Positions 51,797 to 60,857 of a DNA stretch of 64,000 nucleotides are shown here, in pieces; position 1 is the first letter of the stretch; each line of letters opens with the position of its first letter. The notes under the pieces were generated by a model that made no database searches, was not told the DNA's origin, and worked only from the letters and a program-made list of their open reading frames with translations. Where the stretch lies: positions 1 to 64,000 of the forward strand of contig NZ_JAJUWR010000028.1 in the NCBI RefSeq assembly GCF_021390545.1. Direction: 5' to 3'. Origin of the DNA: Algoriphagus sp. AGSA1 (GTDB taxonomy: Bacteria; Bacteroidota; Bacteroidia; Cytophagales; Cyclobacteriaceae). Both the position numbers and the translations under genes were made by a program.

Positions 51797-53859
51797 ACGC
51801 CTGAAAAATCCGGTATTACCATTTCTACCTGAAAACCTGTCTCCAAGGATCTCCAAGATATGGAATTTACATGGCTCTTGGTCTCACTTGTTCCGAGCAA
51901 TTCTATTCTTTCCTGCACAATCTTCAAGGCCATAGACTGATGCTTTGGATTCCCACCAGCTTCTCCCTGCGCATCAGATGCACCCTTCCCATTGTCAGTC
52001 ACCGATATATACAAGGAGCCGGAGATAGCCTGGACTTTGATCACAATCTCACCTGTGTGATCCACCTTGGATACCCCATGCCAAATGCTGTTTTCCACCA
52101 AAGGCTGGAGTAGCATAGGCGGAATCAAAACCTCATCTGCATCCAATCCACCAGTCAATTCCCAGCGAAGGCTTATCTCCTTCCCGATCCGCATACTTTC
52201 TATGCTGACATACGCTTCCAGTAGCTCCATTTCATCATATAGGGGAATCAAGCGCTGCTCAGAGGATTCCAATATCATCCGTATCAGCTTGGCAAACTTT
52301 CCCAGATAGAAATCAGCGTCTTCTGTACGGTTTTTCAGAAGGAAATTACTTATGGAATTCAATGCGTTGAAAATAAAATGAGGATCCATCTGAGCCTGAA
52401 GCGATTTCAACTGCAATTCGGCGATCTTGCGCCGATACTCAACCTGCCGCACCTGAGACCTCTTGCGCAACAAATAGTACCCAACACAAAGTAACACCAA
52501 CACGAAAATCAAGATGATCAAGTAGATTTTGGCCCGAAAACTTTCCGCTTCATTCTCAGATCTCAACCGTTCTTTTTCCAACTCATTTTCCGCCAAAACC
52601 GCGGCGTTCTTAGCTTTGACATCGTATTCTATTTGTAACCTGAGTAACTTCTTGTTGTTTTCATCATTGAATATACTGTCCCTCAAAACAACACTCTCTT
52701 TGAAGGTCTCAAGGGCTTTTGAAGGATTTCCCAACTTTTGGTAAGTCCCAGATATAGCCTCCAGCGCCAGTTGTTTCCTGAGGACGGACCGTGCTTCCTC
52801 TGCAAGCAACAGAGCCTCCTGCTGTAAGGCCAACACACGACCCCAATCAGGATTATAGGTGTTTTTATCGATTTCCAAGCTCGAAAGCTCCAATTTCACT
52901 AGGGATAAATTGACTTTATCCTCTAATTTTTCATAAAGTCCCATAGCCTGGGTAAATGATGCTTCTGCTTTGCTCAATTCACCAAATGACCTATACAAAA
53001 TCCCAAGATTAGAATAATCAGAGGCTATTCTTCTGGAATTCCCTATTTCAAGGTTGATCGTCAAAGCCCTAGTCAGCAAACTGTCAGATTTTTGCAAATC
53101 TCCTAGCTGCTGAAAAATATTTCCAAGATTTGCCAATGCATTGGCTTCATCCTGCTTCAGCAGATTGTCCTGAAAAACCTTCAAGGCTTGCGCTTGGTAA
53201 TCAAGGGCATTATCAAGTCTGTTCATGTTTTTATACACCAATCCCACATTAGACAATAGGTTTCCGCGAATAGCAGCATCCTCTTCATCGGTTTGGGAAT
53301 ATGCTTCCAAAAACATCTCTAGAGCCTTAGGGTAATCCGCCAGAGCCAGATAAACCACTCCGATGTTGGATAGACTGCTAATCAGATTCTTTTGAAGATC
53401 CAGTTCTCGGAAGATTACTTCCGCTTGCTGATGATAGTCCAAAGCACTCGCATAATCTTCCCGGTTATAAGAAATCAGGGCCATGTTATTCATTGCGATG
53501 GCTTCCCTTCGTCTGTTCTTTAAATCCCGGAAAATACTTAAAGCCATTTGGTAAGATACAAGTGCCAAGCTATCCGCCCCCATATACCAATAATTTACTC
53601 CCTTATTATTGTAGGCTGTTGCTTCTAGGGAAACCATTTCGATTTTCTTGGAGAGTGACAGGGCAGAATCGGCAAAATCAAGTCCTTGCTCCGGATCCCG
53701 GGAAGCGAAATAAAATGCAAGTTCGTTATATACTGAAATCTTTGTGGAGTCGTGAAGGCCTGGTTCGAAAAGTATGGTCTTAAGGGAATCCAATTCCCCT
53801 TGGGAAAAAACCTTTCCTCCTGCAAACAATAAGACCAAAATAGAATACATTATTCTCAT
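51793..53859 (-). CDS. TPR-containing LytS-type sensor histidine kinase
   Basis: A 688-residue kinase with signal peptide (MRIMYSILVLLFAGGKVFSQ) and a periplasmic array of about eight TPR repeats (about 50-400; units such as NNKGVNYWYMGADSLALVSYQMAL). A coiled-coil and a membrane segment (about 443-462, IYLIILIFVLVLLCVGYYLL) follow. The cytoplasmic His_kinase domain has the phospho-accepting DPHFIFNALNSISNFL. A HATPase domain (PLVENSIWHGV, VTDNGKGA) ends the protein. The sensed signal is unknown, but the periplasmic TPR array suggests a protein or peptide ligand. It forms an operon with the LytTR regulator. Confidence 0.93.
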   Translation of the reverse strand: MRIMYSILVLLFAGGKVFSQGELDSLKTILFEPGLHDSTKISVYNELAFYFASRDPEQGLDFADSALSLSKKIEMVSLEATAYNNKGVNYWYMGADSLALVSYQMALSIFRDLKNRRREAIAMNNMALISYNREDYASALDYHQQAEVIFRELDLQKNLISSLSNIGVVYLALADYPKALEMFLEAYSQTDEEDAAIRGNLLSNVGLVYKNMNRLDNALDYQAQALKVFQDNLLKQDEANALANLGNIFQQLGDLQKSDSLLTRALTINLEIGNSRRIASDYSNLGILYRSFGELSKAEASFTQAMGLYEKLEDKVNLSLVKLELSSLEIDKNTYNPDWGRVLALQQEALLLAEEARSVLRKQLALEAISGTYQKLGNPSKALETFKESVVLRDSIFNDENNKKLLRLQIEYDVKAKNAAVLAENELEKERLRSENEAESFRAKIYLIILIFVLVLLCVGYYLLRKRSQVRQVEYRRKIAELQLKSLQAQMDPHFIFNALNSISNFLLKNRTEDADFYLGKFAKLIRMILESSEQRLIPLYDEMELLEAYVSIESMRIGKEISLRWELTGGLDADEVLIPPMLLQPLVENSIWHGVSKVDHTGEIVIKVQAISGSLYISVTDNGKGASDAQGEAGGNPKHQSMALKIVQERIELLGTSETKSHVNSISWRSLETGFQVEMVIPDFSGV

Positions 53860-53970
53860 TAGAAACGGCAGTTAACCCTGTAAAAATTAGCTGATTAATT
53901 CCATTTTATCGAATATGAGTTGGATTTATTCAGAACATTATATCTTTTATCGTTCGATTGGTGATTAGTT

Positions 53971-54624
53971 TTGTATCTGAAACTAAGACCTTCTCGACCT
54001 GTTTTGGGAATATTAATTTTTACGTTAACCATTTTAGCGTTTTGCCCCGCATGTATATCTACTAAAATCTTTCCTCGAATCAAATGCCATATATGCCTGA
54101 GCAAGACAGATGGGATTTTACTACTCCCGCTCAAATGGCAAGAAAGCTTTCACAAACTTTCGATTGCCCAACAAAACAGTTTGGAAAATACGATTCTAAA
54201 AACTTTCAAGGATAAAGGGTTTCAAAATGTAACTCTCTATGATCAGATGGATTATGAGCTTCTCAATACCGGAATCAAAGACGTAGAAGATCCTGTGCAG
54301 CGTGCCAATATTAATCTGGAATTAGGCATTCCCTATCTTTTGGGGCTAAGTTTGGGAGAATTGGCTTGGACTGGAAACTGGGAAAGAACTGATCCTACAA
54401 ACATACATTCTCCCAGCTACTGGGAAAGTGACACTGATATTAAAAGTCTCCTAAGAGTCGCGCTGATGGAAACAGCCACCGGGAATATCATTTCTAATTA
54501 TGCTATAGAAACCACCATCAGTGAATTCCCTATTCCTATCGGCGATGAACAAACACTGGATTTGAATTTTGGCACTTTATACAAAGTCGTATCAGTTTCT
54601 ACACGCAAAGGGACCAAAATTTGA
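53971..54624 (+). CDS. Hypothetical lipoprotein-like protein
   Basis: A frame of up to 217 codons with no ATG near its start: TTG at 53971 is the first possible start, and a TTG at 54004 (LGILIFTLTILAFC) would also place a signal with a lipid-accepting Cys. The mature part (GILLLPLKWQESFHKLSIAQQNSLENTILKTFKDKGFQNVTLYDQMDYELLN, then GIPYLLGLSLGELAWTGNWERTD) resembles lipoproteins that assemble at the outer membrane, but no family is certain. The frame is long and runs well past the signal, so it is likely real. It is divergent from the sensor kinase gene. Confidence 0.55.
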   Translation: MYLKLRPSRPVLGILIFTLTILAFCPACISTKIFPRIKCHICLSKTDGILLLPLKWQESFHKLSIAQQNSLENTILKTFKDKGFQNVTLYDQMDYELLNTGIKDVEDPVQRANINLELGIPYLLGLSLGELAWTGNWERTDPTNIHSPSYWESDTDIKSLLRVALMETATGNIISNYAIETTISEFPIPIGDEQTLDLNFGTLYKVVSVSTRKGTKI

Positions 54625-54916
54625 TAAAGGACTGTGGATCTTATAATTAGCTATGGTTAACCATTCTTCTTTGGCAATAGCGCAATTTTGGTTCTATTCT
54701 TTCCCAATCTTTTAACCTTAGCTTGCGATGTGTCGCAGAAAATAAATCAAACTAAACAGGGTTTACCACTTTTTCTGGGTAGCGCTTACATCAAACAGTT
54801 GACAAACTATTTCCCTTAACCATCCAGGGATTTTGTTAACACTTGTAAAAATCTGCAAATCAGCTTTTCATAAATCCTATTTTTTAGTTAACTTTTAGTT
54901 CAAATCAATCCATCCT

Positions 54917-56152
54917 ATGAAAAAGCTGTTTTTACTCGGATTCCTCTCAGCATTTTTGTTAGCTCCACAAGTAAATGCTCAATCAAAAACTGAAATTATA
55001 TCTGTAGATGGAAACCAGATACGGACAAAAACTTCAGGTTTGGCAGAGCGGAAAGCTTATCAACCCATTGTGATTCTGGAAGCTGGGACTGGGCAAAGTT
55101 TAGAGTCATGGAACGCTGTCTTTGAGCAAATCGCTGAGTTCTCTCCTGTGCTATCCTACGATAGAGTAGGTCTTGGGAAGTCTTCTGATTCTGATCAAAA
55201 ACCTACTATAGAGTCGCAAGTGAAGGCATTGGAAGGGCTTTTAGAAGAAATGAATATCCAGCCGCCTTACATTTTAGCGGGAAACAATTGGGGAAATCTA
55301 CTCATCCGACATTTTGCAGAAAATAATCCAACTCAAGTGGAAGGAATGATCTACGTAGACCCTGTGATAGACACTGAAAATGCGACTCAGCTAAGTAAAT
55401 ATCTAAGCGAGAAAGGTGTGGATGGAAAAAAATTAGTCGTTGAATACATGGATTTATTAGCCCAGCGAATGACTGGTAATTCTGTCGGAAATAATCTGGA
55501 ATCTCAACTCTTTTTGGGCATGTTGAATGAAGACGAGCTAATCTGGTCGTCTCAAGCTGTTCCAGAAGTGGCCTCGGTAGTTATTTTAGGAAGAAGTATC
55601 AATGTATTTCCGATGATAAATGAGTTGTCTATGAATTCGCAGGAATTCTACAAATTGTTAGTAGCAAGCAAGCTGGATTTCTTTGATGAGTACACGCTAA
55701 TTCGCCCGGAATATTCAGTGCTTCTATCTTCGGGAACCATGAATAGACTACCTGCCGCTGAGCCAACTCGAATTGCCCAGTCTGTACGCCAAGTACTCTA
55801 CGCCGACCCAAATAAGAAAATCGTAAATGCTGCTCACAAACTTTCCCCTGAGGAATTTGCCACCTTTATCGCTGATTTGGAAGCTTATATACCAGTATCC
55901 TTATTAGCCGAGGAGAACTTCAATATGCTGGGATATAGCCTCATGCGTTTTGATAAGTACAAACATGCCTTGGCACTCTTCCAATACAATCTTGAAAACC
56001 ACCCAGATTCTCCGAATGTCTATGACTCCCTAGGGGAAGGCCTGATGGCACTCGGAAGAGTGGAAGAAGCTGTTCCACTTTTCAAAAAAGCTGTGGAAAT
56101 GGGTGCAGAACCTCAACACCGGGATTTTGAACTCTTCAAAAAAACCTGGTAA
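54917..56152 (+). CDS. Secreted alpha/beta-hydrolase-fold protein with TPR tail, nucleophile Ser replaced by Asn
   Basis: A 411-residue exported protein (signal MKKLFLLGFLSAFLLAPQVNAQ). Residues about 28-320 have the alpha/beta-hydrolase layout: strand IVILEAGTGQSLESWN, oxyanion region, YDRVGLGKSS, and a general-base His in NAAHKLSPEEF. The nucleophile elbow, normally GHSxG or GxSxG, reads AGNNWGN, with Asn124 where Ser is expected; the codon AAT/AAC is unambiguous. Residues about 330-400 form a short TPR unit (YSLMRFDKYKHALALFQYNLENHPDSPNVYDSLGEGLMALG). It is probably a non-hydrolytic or altered enzyme. No operon partner is seen. Confidence 0.85.
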   Translation: MKKLFLLGFLSAFLLAPQVNAQSKTEIISVDGNQIRTKTSGLAERKAYQPIVILEAGTGQSLESWNAVFEQIAEFSPVLSYDRVGLGKSSDSDQKPTIESQVKALEGLLEEMNIQPPYILAGNNWGNLLIRHFAENNPTQVEGMIYVDPVIDTENATQLSKYLSEKGVDGKKLVVEYMDLLAQRMTGNSVGNNLESQLFLGMLNEDELIWSSQAVPEVASVVILGRSINVFPMINELSMNSQEFYKLLVASKLDFFDEYTLIRPEYSVLLSSGTMNRLPAAEPTRIAQSVRQVLYADPNKKIVNAAHKLSPEEFATFIADLEAYIPVSLLAEENFNMLGYSLMRFDKYKHALALFQYNLENHPDSPNVYDSLGEGLMALGRVEEAVPLFKKAVEMGAEPQHRDFELFKKTW

Positions 56153-56198
56153 AAGGTGAAGAAATGCTGGCGGGAATGGACAGATAAAAGCGAGGATT

Positions 56199-56241
56199 AA
56201 AAAAACAATTATAGCAACTAGCTTGGCTCAATTAGCTAGTT
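56199..56241 (-). terminator. Terminator of the small lipoprotein gene
   Basis: AACTAGCT (56216-56223) and AGCTAGTT (56234-56241), with the stop codon inside the right arm. The minus strand then reads into a T7 run (complement of 56199-56205). Confidence 0.7.
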
Positions 56242-56729
56242 ACAAAAACCAAAGCTATTCTGTAATCACCCTTTTCTCCACTCGCAAAAATCATCTGATT
56301 AGTAGAAAGCTCTACCAATTGTAGACTGAAAAAAATGTTTTTAATGACTCCATTGACTGATGAAGCCTTACTGATAGAAATAAAGACAAGCCCCTCTTCC
56401 TCATAAAATTCATAGGAAGCCGTGGTTATTTCATCCTCCGGTGCGACATTATCACAGCCCCCTTCTCCTGAAGTCACATTTATCTCATTCGAATCTTTTT
56501 GAAAAACAAAAAAATCATCAACAAAACAGGTGTTTTTTTCACTTAGCTGTTTCTGGTTACAGTTAGTATAAAAAGCCTGTAATTCCCATTGCTTGAAATC
56601 CCCTCCATGAAGTTTGACTAAATCTTCAGCCGTATATTTATCCTGAAATAAAGGCTCCTCATCCGTAGTACAGGCAAAAAGATTTAGAAGTATGAAACTC
56701 ACGAAAAATATAGATTTGAGAATCTTCAT
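56232..56729 (-). CDS. Hypothetical lipoprotein
   Basis: A 165-residue lipoprotein (MKILKSIFFVSFILLNLFAC, Cys20). The mature chain (FQDKYTAEDLVKLHGGDFKQWELQAFYTNCNQKQLSEKNTC) has four further cysteines that could pair, and a beta-rich second half ending in YRIALVFVTS. The pattern is of a lipocalin-like or DUF stress lipoprotein common in Cytophagales, but I cannot name it. The start is chosen at 56729, directly before the signal. It lies downstream of the TonB receptor gene on the same strand but after a terminator. Confidence 0.68.
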   Translation of the reverse strand: MKILKSIFFVSFILLNLFACTTDEEPLFQDKYTAEDLVKLHGGDFKQWELQAFYTNCNQKQLSEKNTCFVDDFFVFQKDSNEINVTSGEGGCDNVAPEDEITTASYEFYEEEGLVFISISKASSVNGVIKNIFFSLQLVELSTNQMIFASGEKGDYRIALVFVTS

Positions 56730-56851
56730 CGTAAAATAGATTAATAGTAGTTTTGGGAAAAACCTCCCGGCAAATCCCAAACCAATCATAGAAGCATTCA
56801 AATATAAACTACTGATATTTTAAACTAAATATCTAACCACCTGAATTAGTG

Positions 56852-56884
56852 AAATAAAAAAAACGAAGCATTTTCACACTTCGT
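56852..56884 (-). terminator. Terminator of the TonB-dependent receptor gene
   Basis: ACGAAG (56863-56868) and CTTCGT (56879-56884), with a T-run of eight on the minus strand (complement of 56855-56862), 10 bp after the stop codon. Confidence 0.8.
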
Positions 56885-56894
56885 CTTTTCTCTC

Positions 56895-59240
56895 TCAAAA
56901 CTCTACTCTATAACTCAGAATCGGTATCAATGGAGCCTGATAGGAAGTTTTGATTTCATTGCTCAAGGGTTCGAAATATTCCCCGAAGACATTCTTGCGA
57001 TTAGTGGCATTCTGAATATCGAGAGACCAAATACGGGTGGATTTCGGTTTGTTTTTCGTCAGACTAAAACGCAAATCTGCCCGGAAGTAGCTTGGGTTTT
57101 TCTCCGAGAAAAGCTGATCTTCTATATAAACACCCTCACCTTTTTCAATCGAAGCATCCAAATCTATCGGGGTGTCGCGTAGTCCCCCACTGTATATAGA
57201 CCGGAGATTCACCCCAAACACCCTGTTTTTCTTCAGTTCATATTCCTTTCCGGCAGTCAGCGTCACATTATAATTTCCATTATACGCAGTGTTTCTCCAT
57301 ACGTCTTCATTCGTCTTATAGAGTGAATTATATATGGAACTGGAAAGCAGGAAATAAAACCCTTTATACGTAAACTGTTCCAAGGTCAGTTCCACTCCAT
57401 AATTTCTCCCAAAACCCTCGTTCACCAGAGGATCGGTAGTAAATGTCCACTGCTGATTGATAATAGAATACGTCTCATCAGCTCCACTTCGGATAGGAAT
57501 CTGGAAAAGATGCTGGTAGTAAGTCTCCACTTTCATCCGTAGATAGGAGTTGAGTGTGCGGTCATAGCCTAGTACAAAATGATGGGATTTGCTTAAGTCC
57601 AAGTTTTCATTTGGCAGGATGATTTGTCCATTGACCTCCTGCTCCGCAAAGTATGTTCCCAATGGCTGCACCTGACCGTGCAACCCATATCCCAGGCTTA
57701 GCCGCTGCTTTTCGTCCAAGGCATACGATGCACTAAAACGGGGTTCCAAGGACTTTGAGTTGTTCAAGAGGAGTTGCAGATAATGCAACCCAAGGTTGAA
57801 AGTGAGACGCTCATTGGCGCGGTAGTTTAGCTGGGAAAAAGCCTGGACACTCTGCGTATTTCCTTTGGAATTGATATGGGTTTGCATGCTTTGTATTTCT
57901 TCTTCGAAAGCATCTTCCCGAAGATTGTAATAAAGTTGATTGAGATAAAATCCGCTTCGCAAAGCTGCTTTTGCAGAGATCTTCGTATTCAAGACTGAAC
58001 TCAAGGTGATTTTGGAATTACTGTAATTTTCATTAGACCTTCCCTGAAAGTTCAGGTTGTCGTCAAGTCTTGCCGAAGTACTACCAAGAGAGTTCCCGGA
58101 GGCCAAAATTGTGGACTGGAGAAAGTTGCTTTGATTTAGAATATAAGAATGTTTCAGTCCTACAGCTCCGGTATTGGAGAAAAATCTACTGCTGTATCGG
58201 TCCCAATCGGATTCCCATTTCAGCGAATCTTTCTGTGCATTTCCATCCTGATCACTCAGTCCTCCAAAACCAAAGATTGTAACAGTGCTTTTCGGGCCTG
58301 TAGGTAGAAAGACATTAAAAGACAAGTCTTGGAAATTGGTCACAAAATCCCCCAGTGGAAGCCCTAACTTTGACAATAAAGAAAGAGTAGAATATCGATA
58401 ATTCACAAGATAGGATCCTCTATAGCCCTTGGCAATTGGTCCTTCTGCGGCAAGGTCCACGCCCAAAAACCCCGCTTGAAAAGTGAATTCCTGATTCTCA
58501 TTATTCCCTTTACGCAGGTTCAGGTCAAAAACCCCGGAAAGTGCATTACCATATTCCGTAGGAAATGCAGCCGTGATAAAATCTGAATCCGACAGCAGCT
58601 GGGAACTTAAAATGGAAATGCCTCCTCCCGCTGTACCAGGATTTACGAAATGGTTCGGATTGGGAATATCTATCCCCTCCATCCTCCAGAGAAGGCCATT
58701 GGGGCTATTACCACGGATAGAGATATTGTTGTTCCCATCATCAGTACCTGTGACTCCTGGAAAAGAAATAGCCATACGCCCAGGGTCATTCACCGCAGCG
58801 GCAAACTTTCTGGTTTCTTCTACAGAAAAAGTCCTCCCACTCACCTGAATCATGTCATTGATAGTCCGGTCCTTTTCATCGGCGGTCACGATGAATTCAT
58901 CAATCTGGGTGATATCCTCTTCAACAAAAAGGGTGAGCACGACTTCCTTGCCTGAATTGAGTTTGACGTTAGGCAAGAGAACATCCTTAAAACCTATGAA
59001 ACTCACTTTTAGCGTGTATGATCCTACCGGTAAATCTACCAGCCTAAAATCACCTGATTTATCGGTAGTCGTGCCAATCAATGGATCCGAGCCTAAAACC
59101 ACCACGGTTGCACCCGGTAAAGGTGCTTTGGTAATATGATCCACGACCGTCCCTCGGATTGTCTGTTTGAGTTGCTGAGCCTGCACAGAATGAGCTGTGC
59201 AGAAAATCAATAGAAAAAGAAGTTTAGAAAATACTTTCAT
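56895..59240 (-). CDS. TonB-dependent receptor (carboxypeptidase-regulatory-like plus plug)
   Basis: A 781-residue outer-membrane receptor with signal peptide (MKVFSKLLFLLIFCTAHSVQAQ) and a carboxypeptidase-regulatory-like domain (about 27-110, IRGTVVDHITKAPLPGATVVV). The plug domain (about 115-230, FAAAVNDPGRMAISFPGVTGTDDGNNNISIRGNSP) precedes a beta-barrel of about 22 strands ending in PLIPILSYRVEF. No SusD partner is adjacent, so it is not a SusC; it could take up siderophores, vitamins or peptides. It is a single-gene unit with its own terminator. Confidence 0.92.
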   Translation of the reverse strand: MKVFSKLLFLLIFCTAHSVQAQQLKQTIRGTVVDHITKAPLPGATVVVLGSDPLIGTTTDKSGDFRLVDLPVGSYTLKVSFIGFKDVLLPNVKLNSGKEVVLTLFVEEDITQIDEFIVTADEKDRTINDMIQVSGRTFSVEETRKFAAAVNDPGRMAISFPGVTGTDDGNNNISIRGNSPNGLLWRMEGIDIPNPNHFVNPGTAGGGISILSSQLLSDSDFITAAFPTEYGNALSGVFDLNLRKGNNENQEFTFQAGFLGVDLAAEGPIAKGYRGSYLVNYRYSTLSLLSKLGLPLGDFVTNFQDLSFNVFLPTGPKSTVTIFGFGGLSDQDGNAQKDSLKWESDWDRYSSRFFSNTGAVGLKHSYILNQSNFLQSTILASGNSLGSTSARLDDNLNFQGRSNENYSNSKITLSSVLNTKISAKAALRSGFYLNQLYYNLREDAFEEEIQSMQTHINSKGNTQSVQAFSQLNYRANERLTFNLGLHYLQLLLNNSKSLEPRFSASYALDEKQRLSLGYGLHGQVQPLGTYFAEQEVNGQIILPNENLDLSKSHHFVLGYDRTLNSYLRMKVETYYQHLFQIPIRSGADETYSIINQQWTFTTDPLVNEGFGRNYGVELTLEQFTYKGFYFLLSSSIYNSLYKTNEDVWRNTAYNGNYNVTLTAGKEYELKKNRVFGVNLRSIYSGGLRDTPIDLDASIEKGEGVYIEDQLFSEKNPSYFRADLRFSLTKNKPKSTRIWSLDIQNATNRKNVFGEYFEPLSNEIKTSYQAPLIPILSYRVEF

Positions 59241-59371
59241 CGTAGCTGGGATATGTTCGCAGCTATGACATAGGGAAAGGGATTTACCCTTAGTGGGTAA
59301 GTAAATTTCTTGGCAGAGTCACCTGTTTTTCAATCTCAGTCATGAATTTTTAATTGAAAAATGTAGCTTAA

Positions 59372-59397
59372 AGTCCTGCTTCTGGAGAAGCAGGACT
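59372..59397 (-). terminator. Hairpin after punA, 11-bp perfect stem
   Basis: AGTCCTGCTTC (59372-59382) and GAAGCAGGACT (59387-59397) with a 4-nt loop, 16 bp after the purine nucleoside phosphorylase stop. The minus-strand tail is only weakly T-rich, so it is either a terminator or a stabilising hairpin. Confidence 0.65.
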
Positions 59398-59413
59398 GCG
59401 ATGAGGAGTCTGC

Positions 59414-60235
59414 TCAATCAATCTGTCGTACCACCTCTTTGATGATGGCAGCCATGATGGGCTCTGCTTTGGCGGCCGCTGCAAGTACATCCACTATGGT
59501 GACAGGCTTGATCTTCCCTTCAACTCCCAAATCCGTAATTGCGGAAATCCCAAAGACTTCTATGCTCATTTGTCTTGCTACAATCACCTCCGGCACGGTA
59601 CTCATGCCCACAGCATCCGCTCCTATTCCCCGCAAATATTTGTATTCAGCAGGAGTTTCCAGATTAGGTCCCTGCACCCCCACATAAACTCCCGTGTGCA
59701 CATGGTAATTGTTTGCTTTTGCGAAGCTTACGGCAATCGCGATCAAATCCGCTGAATATGCATCACTCATATCAGGGAATCTAGGCCCAAATTCCACATA
59801 GTGCCGCCCACGAAGAGGGCTCTCGGGAAACAAATCGATTTGATCTCGGATCAGCATCACATCTCCTACTTCCTGATCAGGATTTAGCCCTCCTGATGCA
59901 TTAGAAACCAGCAGTCTTCTTATTCCAAGTTGGTGCATTACCCGTATGGGAAAAGTGACTTCTTTCATAGAATAACCTTCATAGTAATGAAAACGTCCCT
60001 TCATAGCCATTACTTTTTTCCCGGAAAGCTCCCCAAAAATCAGTTTCCCAGAGTGGCTTTCTACCGTAGAAAGGGGGAAATTGGGGATATCAGCATATTC
60101 GATTTCTTTTTCTACGGCGATTTGATCTCCCAAATGCCCAAGACCAGTGCCTAGGATGATGGCGATTGAAACTTCACCTGTATATTGGGAGCGAATAAAA
60201 GAAGCCGCTTCAGAGATTTGATTTAGGTAGTCCAT
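59414..60235 (-). CDS. punA: Purine-nucleoside phosphorylase
   Basis: A 273-residue trimeric PNP that splits purine nucleosides with phosphate into base and ribose 1-phosphate for salvage. The conserved parts are ILGTGLGHLGD, the phosphate-binding AMKGRFHYYEGYSM, VSNASGGLNPDQEVGDVMLI and the purine-site GPNLETPAEYKYLRGIGADAVGMSTVPEV, ending with AITDLGVEG. Complete with all usual residues. It stands as a single unit upstream of the TonB receptor and divergent from an FMN reductase gene. Confidence 0.95.
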   Translation of the reverse strand: MDYLNQISEAASFIRSQYTGEVSIAIILGTGLGHLGDQIAVEKEIEYADIPNFPLSTVESHSGKLIFGELSGKKVMAMKGRFHYYEGYSMKEVTFPIRVMHQLGIRRLLVSNASGGLNPDQEVGDVMLIRDQIDLFPESPLRGRHYVEFGPRFPDMSDAYSADLIAIAVSFAKANNYHVHTGVYVGVQGPNLETPAEYKYLRGIGADAVGMSTVPEVIVARQMSIEVFGISAITDLGVEGKIKPVTIVDVLAAAAKAEPIMAAIIKEVVRQID

Positions 60236-60329
60236 AAGGTATGTTTTGCCTGCCCTAAATATATAAATTACCTCTTAGCTTCGAACTTTTGCCAGGGCAA
60301 GAATGTAATCCTTTCAGAAAAAAAAGAAA

Positions 60330-60854
60330 ATGATCAAGATAATCGTAGGAACCAACCGCAAGAATTCTGTCTCCAAGACCATTGCTGAACTTTATCAGTC
60401 TATTTTAAAAGAAAAGGGAAAACCCTCTGAAATTTTGGAATTAGAAAGTCTCCCAAGTGATTTTATTGAAAATGCACTTTACGAGAACAACGGCAAACAT
60501 GAATTATACAATGAATTCCATGATCAATTAGTAAATGGAAAAAAGTTTGTGTTTATAGTCCCAGAATACAATGGTTCTTTCCCGGGAATCCTCAAAACAT
60601 TTATCGACGGAATGACCTATCCCAATACCTTCAGGGGAAAAAAATGTGCTTTGGTGGGAATATCCTCAGGAATAGGCGGTGGTGGCATCGCTATGAGCCA
60701 CCTTACCGACATCTTCCATTATCTTGGGATGCATGTCCTAGCTCTAAAACCAAAACTGGCTAAAATAGAGCAAAATATGTCAGATAACCTGCTCACCAAC
60801 AGGCTGTACATGGACTTATTGCAAACCCAGGCAGACATGCTGCTTGAATTTTAG
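60330..60854 (+). CDS. NADPH-dependent FMN reductase family protein
   Basis: A 174-residue flavodoxin-fold enzyme with phosphate-binding loop GTNRKNSVSKTIAEL (about 7-21), flavin-contact motif PEYNGSFPGILKTFIDG (about 77-93) and GISSGIGGGGIAM. Enzymes of this family reduce FMN, quinones or azo compounds with NADPH. It ends 3 bp from the ftsZ stop, convergent, with no terminator between them, so the two transcripts overlap at their 3' ends. Confidence 0.9.
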   Translation: MIKIIVGTNRKNSVSKTIAELYQSILKEKGKPSEILELESLPSDFIENALYENNGKHELYNEFHDQLVNGKKFVFIVPEYNGSFPGILKTFIDGMTYPNTFRGKKCALVGISSGIGGGGIAMSHLTDIFHYLGMHVLALKPKLAKIEQNMSDNLLTNRLYMDLLQTQADMLLEF

Positions 60855-60857
60855 GAC

